A stretch of DNA of 64,000 nucleotides from Calidifontibacillus oryziterrae (GTDB taxonomy: Bacteria > Bacillota > Bacilli > Bacillales > Bacillaceae_J): contig NZ_KB223527.1 in the NCBI RefSeq assembly GCF_000331575.1, forward strand, positions 717,842 to 781,841, read 5' to 3'. Numbering within the stretch: position 1 is the stretch's first letter; each line of letters begins with the position of its first letter. The notes beneath the pieces are model-generated. The model saw nothing but the letters and a program-made list of their open reading frames with translations. It had not been told where the DNA came from and did no database searches. Below are positions 1 to 9,015 of this stretch, in pieces. A program made the translations under genes and the position numbers.

Positions 1-155
1 GTTAAGCCTACACTTCCTGTTGCAACTGGTTCTGCTTGTTCTTGTGTTGCTGGTTCAGTTGTTGTTGGTTCTTGCGTAGCTGTTTGCGAGCAAGCAACCG
101 CTAATACTAATACAAGAAGAAATACGACGATAAACCCATACTTTTTAGCTCTCAC
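1..155 (-). CDS. Small lipoprotein, 5' part only (nap cluster; possibly NapB-like)
   Basis: Partial gene; its 3' part lies beyond the window edge. The GTG start at 155 follows a strong AAAGGGGGG ribosome binding site overlapping the end of napA, so the two are translationally close. The visible 51 residues are a hydrophobic signal (FIVVFLLVLVLAVAC) with a lipobox ending in Cys, then a Thr/Glu/Gln/Pro-rich linker typical of Gram-positive lipoproteins. No heme motif is visible in this part. Position directly after napA suggests an electron-transfer partner such as a membrane-anchored NapB-type cytochrome c, but that is inference from context only. Confidence 0.7.
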   Translation of the reverse strand, partial: MRAKKYGFIVVFLLVLVLAVACSQTATQEPTTTEPATQEQAEPVATGSVGL

Positions 156-169
156 GATGTTCCCCCCCT

Positions 170-2722
170 TTACGCCTTTACAACCTTAACAGCGCATTTT
201 TTGTAATCCGGTTGTTTTGATATTGGATCATAACAGTCTAGTGTAACTAGATTAATCAATGTTTCTTCAGCAAAGAACGGTGCATAAACTAAGCCTTTAG
301 GTGGCTTACCACGACCTCTTGTCGTTGATTTTATCAAACATTCTCCACGTCTAGACACAACTTTGACCATATCACCGTCTTGGATGCCCATTGCTGTTGC
401 ATCATCTGGATGAATTTCAAGAGTTGCTTCAGGTACAGCACGGTGTAATTCTGGGACACGACGAGTCATTGAACCACTATGCCAGTGTTCTAGGACACGA
501 CCTGTACATAACCATAATGGATATTCCGCATCAGGCACTTCAGCTGCTTCCTCAAATGGACGGAAGAATACAGTAGGACGATGATCAGCAGATTTATAGA
601 AATCAATGTTATCATATTTTCCTACTTCACCAAATTCTTCAACACCGTATTGGTCATAGCCTTCTTCTTGCTTACCATGTGCATAACGCCAGCTTGTTTC
701 TAACCATTGACCATTCACTTCTCGAACTGGCCAAGCAATACCATGCTGTTTAAAGTACTCCTCATATGGTGCCAACTGCTTCGCTTTCATTTTAAGCTTA
801 AGACCTAGCTCTTGAATTTTTGGATTATCGCTTTCATGTGGATTTGAGAACATACGATATTCAGCCCACAATCTGCTGTTAACTTCATGCTGGTCTGCAA
901 TTAAATCATTCTTGTCTTTATCCCAAACAGAGCCAAATAACACGTCGAATTTGTCTTTGTCGCCAATTTTTTGACCTTCGAAAACGCGTTTTGCAACTTG
1001 GATCATTGTCCAAATATCCCATTTTGCTTCCCCTGGTGGCTCTGTACATTTTTCAAAAATAGAAGTACGGCGTTCAGCATTACCGAATTGTCCTTCACGC
1101 TCTACCCACATTGCAGCCGGGAAGACAACATTTGCCATCTTAGTTGACTCAGTTGGATATACTTCAGACACTACGATAAATCCGTCTATTACACCTTTAC
1201 CATTAGCATCATTTCCGCGGAAACGGTTAAGCTTCGGTAATGTTTGGGCCCAGTTATTAGACATACTCCAAAGGAATTTCACATTTCCATTACCTAGTTC
1301 ACGGAACATTTTAATTGTATGGAAACCTGGCTTTTCAATTGGATCTAAATATCCTTCTGGTAAATTCCAAATTAACTCTGTGTAACGACGATGATCTGGT
1401 ACGTCAACGTTTAAGTCAGCTGGTAAGCGATGACTAAATACCCCAACTTCACGTGCAGTACCACATGCACTAGGCTGTCCAGTTAATGAGAATGGACCAC
1501 TACCTGGTTTACTAATTTTCCCTGTTAACAAGTGAATATCATAAACAAGGTTATTAATCCATACACCACGAGTATGCTGGTTCATACCCATTGTCCATAA
1601 TGACATGATTTTTTTGCTTGGATCTGCAAATTCTTTTGCAAGTTCTTCAATGTCTGCTGCAGGAACACCAGATAATTCAGATGCTTTTTCAAATGTATAT
1701 GGAGCAACGCTTTCTTTTAATTCATCAAACGTTATCGTCCAGTTCTTACCTGCTGAAGCGCCTGGTTCTACGACATCGTAATTATCTTCAAAAGAGTGAC
1801 CTAAATTTTCACTACCTGCTTTAAACTGGCAATGTGTTTCGACAAACTTTTTATCATATAATTCATTTGTAATTAAGTAGTTAATAATCGCATTGGCGAT
1901 CGCTAAGTCTGTTTGTGGTCTAAATACTAATAGCTTATCTGCTGTTTCAGATGTCCGCGATTCGCGTGTAGTTAAATCGTAATGTTTCACATCTGTGCCA
2001 CTTAATTTGCGGGCAGTTAAACGAGAATATAAAACCGGGTGCATTTCTGCCATATTTGCGCCCCAAGTTACGAATACATCGGCTAAGTCTAAGTCATGGT
2101 AGCAGCCCATTGGCTCATCAGACTGGAACGTCGTCATGAAGCCAACAACCGCACTTGCCATACAAAGACGCGCATTTGGATCAATACTGTTGCTTAGTAA
2201 TCCAGCCTTCCAGATCTTAACAGATACATAGCCATCCATAATTGTTTGTTGGCCTGAACCCCAAAACGCAACAGATGCAGGGTTTTTTTCCACATTTTCT
2301 TTAATTTTACTAGCTACTAAATCCAATGCTTCTTCCCATGTTGCTTCACGGAAGCCATCCATTGTACCTTTTTTGCTATTATCTTCGCGAATTAGTGGCT
2401 TTGTTAAGCGGTCTTTACCAAATAGGATTTTCCCAAGGTAATAACCTTTAACGCAGTTTAAGCCTTTGCTGGAACGGTTATCAGGGTCACCTTTTACAGC
2501 GATTACCTTGTCGTCTTTAATACCGACAAGAACCCCACACCCTGTGCCACAGAATCGACAAACAGTTGTTTTCCACTGCTCAGGTTCAACGTTCTCCACT
2601 TGGGCTACTGGTTCTTCTGTTACTTCTGTTGGAGCATTTGACTTCTTTGAAGAACATCCAGCTGCAGCAAGTGCTGCTGTTACAGCTGTTGCTTTTAATA
2701 AAGTTCTTCTTGTTAGATTCAT
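170..2722 (-). CDS. napA: Periplasmic-type nitrate reductase catalytic subunit NapA (Tat lipoprotein)
   Basis: Molybdenum bis-MGD enzyme reducing nitrate to nitrite outside the membrane. The 850-residue protein starts with a twin-arginine signal (RRTLLKA, Arg5-Arg6) that ends in a lipobox AAGC (Cys23), so it is probably exported folded and lipid-anchored. A [4Fe-4S] motif follows: Cys55, Cys58, Cys62, Cys90. The stretch ARLCMAS places the Mo-ligating Cys at 187, and the following DEPMGCYHD...NMAEMHP block is characteristic of NapA rather than of formate dehydrogenase. The C-terminal part carries a molybdopterin-dinucleotide binding domain ([18 protein letters not shown]). The ATG at 2722 has a GGGAGG ribosome binding site. 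It is the second gene of a ferredoxin-napA-lipoprotein operon behind an FNR site. Confidence 0.95.
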   Translation of the reverse strand: MNLTRRTLLKATAVTAALAAAGCSSKKSNAPTEVTEEPVAQVENVEPEQWKTTVCRFCGTGCGVLVGIKDDKVIAVKGDPDNRSSKGLNCVKGYYLGKILFGKDRLTKPLIREDNSKKGTMDGFREATWEEALDLVASKIKENVEKNPASVAFWGSGQQTIMDGYVSVKIWKAGLLSNSIDPNARLCMASAVVGFMTTFQSDEPMGCYHDLDLADVFVTWGANMAEMHPVLYSRLTARKLSGTDVKHYDLTTRESRTSETADKLLVFRPQTDLAIANAIINYLITNELYDKKFVETHCQFKAGSENLGHSFEDNYDVVEPGASAGKNWTITFDELKESVAPYTFEKASELSGVPAADIEELAKEFADPSKKIMSLWTMGMNQHTRGVWINNLVYDIHLLTGKISKPGSGPFSLTGQPSACGTAREVGVFSHRLPADLNVDVPDHRRYTELIWNLPEGYLDPIEKPGFHTIKMFRELGNGNVKFLWSMSNNWAQTLPKLNRFRGNDANGKGVIDGFIVVSEVYPTESTKMANVVFPAAMWVEREGQFGNAERRTSIFEKCTEPPGEAKWDIWTMIQVAKRVFEGQKIGDKDKFDVLFGSVWDKDKNDLIADQHEVNSRLWAEYRMFSNPHESDNPKIQELGLKLKMKAKQLAPYEEYFKQHGIAWPVREVNGQWLETSWRYAHGKQEEGYDQYGVEEFGEVGKYDNIDFYKSADHRPTVFFRPFEEAAEVPDAEYPLWLCTGRVLEHWHSGSMTRRVPELHRAVPEATLEIHPDDATAMGIQDGDMVKVVSRRGECLIKSTTRGRGKPPKGLVYAPFFAEETLINLVTLDCYDPISKQPDYKKCAVKVVKA

Positions 2723-2800
2723 TGCTTAATCCTCCCTTTTACTCTCTAGATTGAAAATCTATTACTATATAAAAATAGTAAATAGCGACGGTAAAAATCT

Positions 2801-3397
2801 TTAAAATAAACCTTCTGAAGATCTAGGTACTACTTTGATTGGGAGAGGGTTATCTACAACACAACGTTGTACACAAATCCCGCAGCCAACACACTTTTCA
2901 GTATTAATGATAGGAGCAAATACTGCATGAATTGCGTCCCCTTCTCTCATTCGATAATCAATTGTAATTGCCTCATCAATTAATGGACATACACGATAAC
3001 ACACTTCACAACGCATACCTTGGTATGCAATACATGTTTCTGTATCGATCACAGCAACGCCCATATTCACATCCTGTACCTTTTCTATACCGGTAAGCGC
3101 TTCGGTTGGACACGCTTCCACACATGGAAAGTCTTCACAAAGCATGCAAGGGATATCGCGGACGTCAAGATATGGAGTGCCTAGCCCAAGCCCAAAATCT
3201 TCTTTCCCCATCTTGATGCTATCGTAAGGGCATGCAAGGTTGCATTTTCCACATCTAGTACATAATGCTAGAAATTCATCCTCATCAGCAGCGCCTGGAG
3301 GTCTAACCGCAGCTTTACTACCTGTCTTCATCATGTTTAGTAATTCAAAAGCAGCAAAACCACCAATTAAAACCTTTAAAAGGCCTTTACCTTCCAT
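2801..3397 (-). CDS. napG: NapG-like ferredoxin with four [4Fe-4S] motifs
   Basis: Electron-transfer protein of about 198 residues with four cysteine clusters: CTRCGKCNLACP, CMLCEDFPCVEACP, CEVCYRVCP (with an upstream Cys) and CVGCGICVQRC. This pattern and the N-terminal hydrophobic stretch (LLKVLIGGFAAFELL) fit the NapG/MauN ferredoxin family, which passes electrons from the quinol pool side towards NapA. No twin-arginine pair is visible, so it may face the cytoplasm or be membrane attached. I chose the ATG at 3397 because GGAG lies six bases upstream; a GTG four codons earlier is less likely. It lies 78 bp upstream of napA and is probably co-transcribed with it. No napH-like gene is present. 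Confidence 0.85.
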   Translation of the reverse strand: MEGKGLLKVLIGGFAAFELLNMMKTGSKAAVRPPGAADEDEFLALCTRCGKCNLACPYDSIKMGKEDFGLGLGTPYLDVRDIPCMLCEDFPCVEACPTEALTGIEKVQDVNMGVAVIDTETCIAYQGMRCEVCYRVCPLIDEAITIDYRMREGDAIHAVFAPIINTEKCVGCGICVQRCVVDNPLPIKVVPRSSEGLF

Positions 3398-3489
3398 ATC
3401 ACTCTCCACTCCCTAAAAATTATAAAGTATCTAAAGAATTATGAAGCTTAAGCTATAGTCAAAGTATAGCTATATAGAATAAATATTAT

Positions 3490-3505
3490 TGTGACAAATA
3501 TCACG
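3490..3505 (-). promoter_or_regulatory. FNR-type site upstream of the nap operon
   Basis: TGTGA-CAAATA-TCACG matches the Bacillus Fnr consensus TGTGA-N6-TCACA at nine of ten positions. On the minus strand a TATACT -10 hexamer lies at 3468-3463, which puts the site centre at about -41.5 from a start near 3456, the usual position of an activating FNR site. Anaerobic control of napG-napA is inferred. Confidence 0.75.
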
Positions 3506-3624
3506 CAAACCCTTGAAATTAATTGACCATTTTGTGAAACAACTATGAATTTTACCAAAACTCTTTGGATAACCATTTAATTTTATATTTCACAGATAAA
3601 ATGCAGTTAACCAAATCATATATA

Positions 3625-3660
3625 AAAAACCGAGATGACCTATTAGTCATCCCGGTTTTT
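3625..3660 (-). terminator. Terminator downstream of tatA
   Basis: Stem GATGAC/GTCATC extended by AAAAACCG/CGGTTTTT around a six-base loop. The T-run exists on both strands. It separates tatA from the nap operon promoter region. Confidence 0.85.
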
Positions 3661-3675
3661 ATTAGTCCAATATAA

Positions 3676-3885
3676 TTATAATATTTCTTTGTTTTCTACT
3701 TTCTTTTCAACTACTACATCATCGTCATTTACATCATCACTAGTTAATTCTCGCGCTGAATTTTTAAACTCTTTTAATGTTTGACCTGTTGCTCTTCCAA
3801 GTTCAGGCAGCTTCTTAGGGCCAAACACAATTAAAGCTAATAACAGAATAAGGATTAAACCTGGAATCCCGATATTCGTTAACAT
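3676..3885 (-). CDS. tatA: Sec-independent protein translocase subunit TatA
   Basis: Pore-forming component of the twin-arginine translocase. The 69 residues show the family layout: a short N-terminal membrane segment ([21 protein letters not shown]), the [11 protein letters not shown] hinge, an amphipathic helix ([14 protein letters not shown]) and an acidic/basic polar tail. Its place between moaA and napA, and a perfect FNR palindrome 68 bp before its start, point to a dedicated role in exporting Tat substrate NapA under low oxygen. No tatC is present in the window, so it must work with a TatC encoded elsewhere. RBS is AAGGAGG. Confidence 0.93.
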   Translation of the reverse strand: MLTNIGIPGLILILLLALIVFGPKKLPELGRATGQTLKEFKNSARELTSDDVNDDDVVVEKKVENKEIL

Positions 3886-3952
3886 GGTTTTTTCCTCCTT
3901 ACTGGTTTGCTCTTTCCCTCTTTATACGATAACAAACAACGAGTTCATTATC

Positions 3953-3968
3953 TGTGATTTATCTCACA
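3953..3968 (-). promoter_or_regulatory. Perfect FNR palindrome upstream of tatA
   Basis: TGTGA-TTTATC-TCACA is an exact match to the FNR/CRP-type consensus. It lies between the end of moaA and the start of tatA. A TATCGT -10-like hexamer at 3931-3926 would place the site at -41.5. It is symmetric, so it could act on either strand, but only tatA starts nearby. Confidence 0.75.
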
Positions 3969-3992
3969 GTAAAAGCGAGGGAATAAATCCCC

Positions 3993-5024
3993 TTACCCAC
4001 CTATATAAGACATTTCAATTTTACTTTTCGGTCGATTTCCTTTTTTTGTTATTTCCATTCGTTCATCAGAATAACGATCCGTTCTTTTTTCCCAAACATT
4101 AATGATTGTTTTAAGAAGCTCCTCATCAGATATCTCGTTCCTCATTAAATTTTTTAAATCAAACCCCTGTTCAGCAAATAAACATGTATACATTTTCCCG
4201 TCAGCAGAAAGTCTTGCCCTCGTACACGATGAACAAAACGAGTCAGTAACAGAAGAAATAACTCCAAACTCGGCATTACAATCAGTATATTTATATCGAC
4301 TTGCTACCTCACCAAAATAATTTGGATCAACAGGTTCTACAGGGATTTCTTTTGAAATCATGCCAACGATCTCCTTCTTTGACACAACCTGTTCTAGGTT
4401 CCAACCATTCGAATTACCTACATCCATAAATTCAATAAATCTAAGATTAATATTTTTCTCCTTAAAATATCGAGCCATTGGCAAAATTTGCTGGTCGTTC
4501 ATACCTTTCTTGACAACCATATTTACCTTCACAACAAGACCTGCTTTTTGGGCGGCTTCTATGCCTTTAAGTACTACTTTAACACTTACATTCCTACCAT
4601 TAATTTTACCAAAAAGCTCATCATCTAGTGCATCTAGGCTTACATTTACCCTATCTAAACCAGCATCTCTTAAAGTTTGAGCCTGTTTTGCTAGATGAAC
4701 TCCATTCGTTGTAAGTGCAATATCTTTTATGCCTTCTACCAGTTTTATGCGGTTAATTAACAATGGTAAATCTTTACGTAAAAGCGGTTCACCACCGGTA
4801 AGTCTTATTTTTTCTACACCAATTAACGCAAAACGCTTTGTTAATCTTTCAATCTCATCAAATGTTAGCAGTAGATTCTTTGGTAGAAAAGCATAGTCAT
4901 CACCAAATATTTCTTTTGGCATACAATATGCGCAACGGAAATTACATTGATCTATAACTGAGATTCTAAGATCTCGTAATGGGCGTTTTAATGTATCAAG
5001 TATTTTAGCTGTCTCTTTATTCAT
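3993..5024 (-). CDS. moaA: GTP 3',8-cyclase MoaA (molybdenum cofactor biosynthesis)
   Basis: Radical-SAM enzyme for the first step of molybdopterin synthesis, GTP to 3',8-cyclo-GTP. The 343-residue protein has the radical-SAM cluster motif CNFRCAYC near residue 27, the [12 protein letters not shown]-binding segment, a second C-terminal cluster motif [18 protein letters not shown], and the C-terminal Gly-Gly tail (SYIGG) required in MoaA. The start follows AGGGGTGAT. Other moa genes are not adjacent; moeB/thiF is 17 kb away. Its presence beside tatA and napA suggests extra cofactor supply for nitrate reductase. Confidence 0.96.
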   Translation of the reverse strand: MNKETAKILDTLKRPLRDLRISVIDQCNFRCAYCMPKEIFGDDYAFLPKNLLLTFDEIERLTKRFALIGVEKIRLTGGEPLLRKDLPLLINRIKLVEGIKDIALTTNGVHLAKQAQTLRDAGLDRVNVSLDALDDELFGKINGRNVSVKVVLKGIEAAQKAGLVVKVNMVVKKGMNDQQILPMARYFKEKNINLRFIEFMDVGNSNGWNLEQVVSKKEIVGMISKEIPVEPVDPNYFGEVASRYKYTDCNAEFGVISSVTDSFCSSCTRARLSADGKMYTCLFAEQGFDLKNLMRNEISDEELLKTIINVWEKRTDRYSDERMEITKKGNRPKSKIEMSYIGG

Positions 5025-5091
5025 TCGTTATCACCCCTATAATCTCATTAACAAAACTCTATCACAATAGTAACAACCTGTAAAAAGAAAA

Positions 5092-5119
5092 AAAGCCCAA
5101 ATCAAAAAATATTGGACTT
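5092..5119 (-). terminator. Probable terminator after yqzE
   Basis: On the minus strand AAAGTCCA pairs with TGGGCTTT (one G-T pair) around an AT-rich loop, followed by a T-run. It lies just past the yqzE stop and probably ends the com region transcript. Confidence 0.5.
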
Positions 5120-5128
5120 TCCATAGAA

Positions 5129-5317
5129 TTAACTACTCTTTTTCCTTCGCTTTAACAGTAACATTACAGATAATGGTAATAGGCCGAACATCCGCGTCAA
5201 CATAGGTTCTTGCTCTAACTTCCGTTGCATTTTTATGTTCTGTCTTTCTTCCTTTGCTGTGTCTATATATTTAACAAATTGTTCTGTCACAAATTTTACA
5301 TAATCATTGGATGACAT
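5129..5317 (-). CDS. yqzE: YqzE family small protein
   Basis: A 62-residue protein matching the YqzE family found just downstream of comG operons in Bacillus (start MSSNDYVKFVTEQFVKYID). It has a charged N-terminal half, a hydrophobic stretch (MFGLLPLSVMLLL) and a basic tail (KRRKKSS), which suggests a small membrane-associated protein with a cytoplasmic positive end. Function is unknown; conservation next to comGG is the only clue. Confidence 0.8.
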   Translation of the reverse strand: MSSNDYVKFVTEQFVKYIDTAKEERQNIKMQRKLEQEPMLTRMFGLLPLSVMLLLKRRKKSS

Positions 5318-5439
5318 AAGGAATCACCACCTATGTTTAATACTACAAGTAGTATATCCATGATTACTTCATTCTAAACTCTTACATTTTAATAATTTAG
5401 GTTACTTTTAGATTCTGACTTGCATTATATGTTAGGAAA

Positions 5440-5952
5440 TTAACGGTCCCCACGATGTGTAAGAATTAATTGTTTAATTTTCGTGACAATTTGCGCTGGA
5501 ATCTGACTCGTGGTATCAATCGTATAATGTGCTTCTCTATAAAGATCAATTCGTTCCATGTATATTCTCTTAATATTTTGCTGTTTGTCCCCATCAAGTA
5601 ACGGTCTAGTTGTGTCTTGTTCAAGACGTTGAAATATTTCTTCAGGATCACAGTGTAGATAAATTACAATCCCATGATCCTTCATCCATTTGCGATTTTT
5701 CGGATTTAAAACAATTCCGCCACCAGTCGTAATAATAGTATCTTTAACCGTCAATGTTTTTAAAAAATGGTGCTCATATGTTCTAAACTTTTCTTCTCCT
5801 TCTTTTTCGAAAATTTCCCGGATTGTTTTATTTAATTGTTTTTCTATATACTGGTCTGTATCTACTACTGGAAGATTTAACTCCTCAGACAAAAGTCTTC
5901 CAATCGTTGTTTTCCCTGATCCCATAAACCCCGTTAAAAAAATTGATTTCAT
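5440..5952 (-). CDS. aroK: Shikimate kinase
   Basis: Phosphorylates shikimate to shikimate 3-phosphate in the chorismate (aromatic amino acid) pathway. The 170-residue length is normal. Visible motifs: Walker A GFMGSGKTT at residues 8-16, the shikimate-binding DTDQYIE, TGGGI, and the lid region with RPLLDG. The gene starts five bases after the comGG stop and may be read through from the comG operon. Confidence 0.93.
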   Translation of the reverse strand: MKSIFLTGFMGSGKTTIGRLLSEELNLPVVDTDQYIEKQLNKTIREIFEKEGEEKFRTYEHHFLKTLTVKDTIITTGGGIVLNPKNRKWMKDHGIVIYLHCDPEEIFQRLEQDTTRPLLDGDKQQNIKRIYMERIDLYREAHYTIDTTSQIPAQIVTKIKQLILTHRGDR

Positions 5953-5956
5953 TGAT

Positions 5957-6340
5957 TTACCCCTCCACCCAGTTTACAATTTCATTCGTTTCCTTATTTA
6001 CTGTAGCTTGAAAAAAATGCTTTCTTTGTTTAAATGTGGAACAAGTTCCTTTCATAATCACTAGTTCCCCTTTAAATTCAAGCTGATAATCTACCGTTCC
6101 GGTTGGATATGTAAACGTCCCTGACAGTGGCTCCGTAGTGGTAGTATTTTTCAAAATAGAAAACAGATCAAATGCCCCCATTTGTGTGAGACCCTTCAAA
6201 TATTCTAGTTGTTCAAGCTCAACATAAAATTGTTGCTCCACTTTATATATTTCTAGCTGTGCTAATATCACAACAGAAAAAAGTAGGGACAGCATGAACA
6301 CAATTGGCAACGCAAAACCCTTTTGATTAAAAGATACCAT
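5957..6340 (-). CDS. comGG: Competence protein ComGG
   Basis: Last pseudopilin-like protein of the comG operon, 127 residues. It has the short polar start followed by a hydrophobic N-terminal helix (FALPIVFMLSLLFSVVILAQLE) of the minor pseudopilins, but lacks the classical Glu5-type cleavage site, as is usual for ComGG. Sequence is otherwise poorly conserved; the assignment rests mainly on its place as seventh gene of the operon. Confidence 0.85.
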   Translation of the reverse strand: MVSFNQKGFALPIVFMLSLLFSVVILAQLEIYKVEQQFYVELEQLEYLKGLTQMGAFDLFSILKNTTTTEPLSGTFTYPTGTVDYQLEFKGELVIMKGTCSTFKQRKHFFQATVNKETNEIVNWVEG

Positions 6341-6355
6341 ACATCATGCCCACCT

Positions 6356-6817
6356 CTAAACATTTTTTACTACGATTGGTGCTAACGAAAGCCTTTTCTT
6401 AATCCATTTCCCATTTTGTTGGACCGTGACTATAACACCTCTTTCAACCAATTCATACGAAATATCCTCAATATCTTGAATAATTATTTCATTACCAGCT
6501 CCATTCACACGCCTTCTTATGTCATCATGATATTTTTCAAAACTGACAATTCTGCCATCCCCCATCGTTAACAATAGCGTACTTCCTGAGACGCTTATAT
6601 AGCATGCTTCGACTATTTCTATCTCCATATGAGCAAATAAAAGATCAACATCATACGATATCGTAACCGAATTGGTCGCGAAGAGCTTGATCAACATTGG
6701 GAAAAAAGAAGCAATAATTAGAAATATTGAAAAACTAAACAGGAAATCTAACATAGTAAAGCCTTTATTCCTTAGCTCATTATTTTTTAATAAAATCACA
6801 TACTTTCCCATTTTCAT
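6356..6817 (-). CDS. comGF: Competence protein ComGF
   Basis: Minor pseudopilin of the competence pilus, about 154 residues from the ATG at 6817. This start follows GGGAGG inside the end of comGE; an upstream start at 6841 lacks a ribosome site. The N-terminal region NKGFTMLDFLFSFSIFLIIASFF is a prepilin-like cleavage site and membrane helix. It overlaps comGE by 38 bp, suggesting translational coupling. Confidence 0.87.
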   Translation of the reverse strand: MKMGKYVILLKNNELRNKGFTMLDFLFSFSIFLIIASFFPMLIKLFATNSVTISYDVDLLFAHMEIEIVEACYISVSGSTLLLTMGDGRIVSFEKYHDDIRRRVNGAGNEIIIQDIEDISYELVERGVIVTVQQNGKWIKKRLSLAPIVVKNV

Positions 6818-7112
6818 CCCACGGCACCTCCCACCTAACACAAAGTTTGACTAACTGTCCAAATTGTTCAAACGATAGTTGATATTTTCTTGTGGAAATT
6901 TCGATTTCATCACTTTGATGATTACCTTCATTATATAAATAAGACGCTTTTTCATTGTGTAATAGTAGTAATGCTTCCCGCTTATAGTCAATCATCGTTC
7001 TTTGCTGATAAGTATTTAGTAAAATTGGAGTTAGCAGCATTACTGTAGTGAATAGAACAAAGAATGAGGCTAATACTTCAATGATAGAAAATCCCTTATA
7101 GCTTCTTAACAT
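6780..7112 (-). CDS. comGE: Competence protein ComGE
   Basis: 110-residue minor pseudopilin. The start MLRSYKGFSIIEVLASFFVLF is a type IV prepilin leader: Gly-Phe cleavage site, Glu at mature position 5, then a hydrophobic helix. It overlaps comGD by 17 bp and comGF by 38 bp. Matches B. subtilis ComGE in size and order. Confidence 0.88.
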   Translation of the reverse strand: MLRSYKGFSIIEVLASFFVLFTTVMLLTPILLNTYQQRTMIDYKREALLLLHNEKASYLYNEGNHQSDEIEISTRKYQLSFEQFGQLVKLCVRWEVPWDENGKVCDFIKK

Positions 7113-7536
7113 ATGTTAGTCCCTTCCCAAATAAAAATACAAAAACATAAACATCATTCTCGTAGTAGACATACATCTTACCAGACATTCTGATTCTTCC
7201 ATTTTGTAGAAAAGTAACTGTTGAAGGCAATGTTGCTAGCTGGATTTTAAATTTCTTTGAATAAGTTCGATCGATAATAGTAGGCTGAAATCCACCAGGT
7301 TGAATCATATAGCGATAGTTACTTGGAAAAAAGGCGATATGGACTTCTGAGTTGTGACTCATCGCATACAATTGCGCATAGGAAACGTCAAGACGAAGTT
7401 GATTAAAGAAGTGATTAATTTGCATTTGTCGATAAAGTGGTTGAATTGAACTAATTGTAATTGTTGTAATTATAAAAACTAACAGTAAAACAGTCATTGA
7501 CTCTACTAATGTGTAGCCTTCGGTTGTCTTTATCAT
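7096..7536 (-). CDS. comGD: Competence pseudopilin ComGD
   Basis: 146-residue pseudopilin with leader TTEGYTLVESMTVLLLVFIIT: prepilin peptidase site before Tyr, Glu5 and hydrophobic helix. The rest has the alternating beta pattern of pseudopilin globular domains. It starts three bases after the comGC stop. Required, with the other ComG proteins, for DNA binding and uptake across the cell wall. Confidence 0.9.
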   Translation of the reverse strand: MIKTTEGYTLVESMTVLLLVFIITTITISSIQPLYRQMQINHFFNQLRLDVSYAQLYAMSHNSEVHIAFFPSNYRYMIQPGGFQPTIIDRTYSKKFKIQLATLPSTVTFLQNGRIRMSGKMYVYYENDVYVFVFLFGKGLTYVKKL

Positions 7537-7539
7537 AAT

Positions 7540-7878
7540 TTATCCCGCAGCAGGATCAGAGATGTCATCACTAGTAGGTCTGAAAACTACACCGTCAACA
7601 TAGCTAATATCTCCTAAATCTCCCGGACAAGTATAAGTTTCAATATAGCCACCCTCGACAAGCTTATCTAGACTCTCCGGCTGTGTTCCTGTCTCAATCT
7701 CATAAGCTTGGACCTGTGCTTCAATAAGCTTAACAAGAGCCTCACAGCCCTTATCCTTGACTATACTATTGTTCTTTGTGATATTTGGTATCGTAATAAG
7801 CAATAAAATGGATATGATCATCAAAACGACCATCATTTCAATAAGTGTAAAAGCCAATTGATTTTTAATAAAACGCAT
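7540..7878 (-). CDS. comGC: Competence major pseudopilin ComGC
   Basis: Main structural subunit of the competence pilus. The leader NQLAFTLIEMMVVLMIISIL shows the classical cleavage site (Ala-Phe), Glu5 and hydrophobic helix. Two Cys residues (GCEAL and TCPGD) could form the intramolecular disulfide known from ComGC. I chose the ATG at 7878 because GGAGG lies eight bases upstream; the longer reading frame to 7947 has no ribosome site. 112 residues, close to the family norm. Confidence 0.92.
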   Translation of the reverse strand: MRFIKNQLAFTLIEMMVVLMIISILLLITIPNITKNNSIVKDKGCEALVKLIEAQVQAYEIETGTQPESLDKLVEGGYIETYTCPGDLGDISYVDGVVFRPTSDDISDPAAG

Positions 7879-7980
7879 TTTTAATGCCTCCTGACAATTT
7901 ATTTCAATACCATTCAAAAGGATTCGATGATAATAACAAAGTTCCAATTAGGTACAATTAATGAATTTTAATTTAATCCA

Positions 7981-9015
7981 CTAAAAACTCTGAATCATAG
8001 TAAATAACGGGAGCATGATAGCCAAATACATTAGCACAACGCCAATACCAATTAAGATAATAATTGCAGGCTGGATTATACGGAGCGTTAATGAAAAAGC
8101 TTCCTCAACTTGTTCCAAAAGCAGTTTACTATATACTAAAAGTTCATCAGATAATATACTATTAGCCTGACCGTGTACAATTACTGCTGCTAAATCACGC
8201 TCATAGTAAGACGTTTCCCTTAAAATATTTTCTAGGCTTTCCCCTTCGAGCAAAAGCATTCTTATTCTATTTGCCTCTGCTTTATAAAACTTGATATGAT
8301 TTTGTTCTGCGAAAACTACTAGGGCATCATTAATGGAAAATCCGTTACGTAATAACCCACCAATATGGAATGATAAAAAATATGAATGGTATTTTTTAAT
8401 GAAATAGTTTAACAATGGAAGTTTACAAAGAAAGGCTTGCTTTTCAATTGGAGAGCTTTTGCGGAATTTATATAAATAGAAGCAAATAATTAGTAGGAGA
8501 ATAACACAACAAATTCCGATGAGTAGCGGAAAAGAAGAGTTTATGCCTATAAAAACCATGAAGAGCTTTGATGGTGGTATATTCATTGATTCATAAAGTT
8601 GAATAAATTGCGGGATTAAGATTTGTTGCATCATGCCAAAGAGAATACTAATAAAGGCTAGTAAGAACATCGGATAACGGACGAGTTTGGCAATTTTCTT
8701 TCTATATAAATCCTTTTTCGCTAACATTTTCCCGGCATTTAACAAACCGATAGCCAATTCCCCATATTTCTCTGAAAAATAAATAAAACTCAATCCTTCC
8801 TTGGAAAAGTTAACCATTTGAAACACTACATGAAGTGGGCTTCCTTGCTTAAGCATTTCAATAATAATGCATAAATCCTGTTTTTTTGCTTTTGTCTCAT
8901 TTAACATTAGAAATTCAAGCGCAGTTGGCAGTGAATATCCCCTTTGCATTAACTGACCAAGTCGGCAAAAAAGCTTTGATTGCTCCTGAAGCTTCCATAC
9001 TTTGTTAGCCTTCAT
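7981..9015 (-). CDS. comGB: Competence pilus membrane platform protein ComGB
   Basis: GspF/PilC-family integral membrane protein that anchors the pilus assembly machine. The 344 residues hold two repeated cytoplasmic helical domains, each followed by hydrophobic segments (around 118-140, 160-185 and 315-340). It overlaps comGA by 11 bp, which is the typical coupling in this operon. Confidence 0.93.
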   Translation of the reverse strand: MKANKVWKLQEQSKLFCRLGQLMQRGYSLPTALEFLMLNETKAKKQDLCIIIEMLKQGSPLHVVFQMVNFSKEGLSFIYFSEKYGELAIGLLNAGKMLAKKDLYRKKIAKLVRYPMFLLAFISILFGMMQQILIPQFIQLYESMNIPPSKLFMVFIGINSSFPLLIGICCVILLLIICFYLYKFRKSSPIEKQAFLCKLPLLNYFIKKYHSYFLSFHIGGLLRNGFSINDALVVFAEQNHIKFYKAEANRIRMLLLEGESLENILRETSYYERDLAAVIVHGQANSILSDELLVYSKLLLEQVEEAFSLTLRIIQPAIIILIGIGVVLMYLAIMLPLFTMIQSF

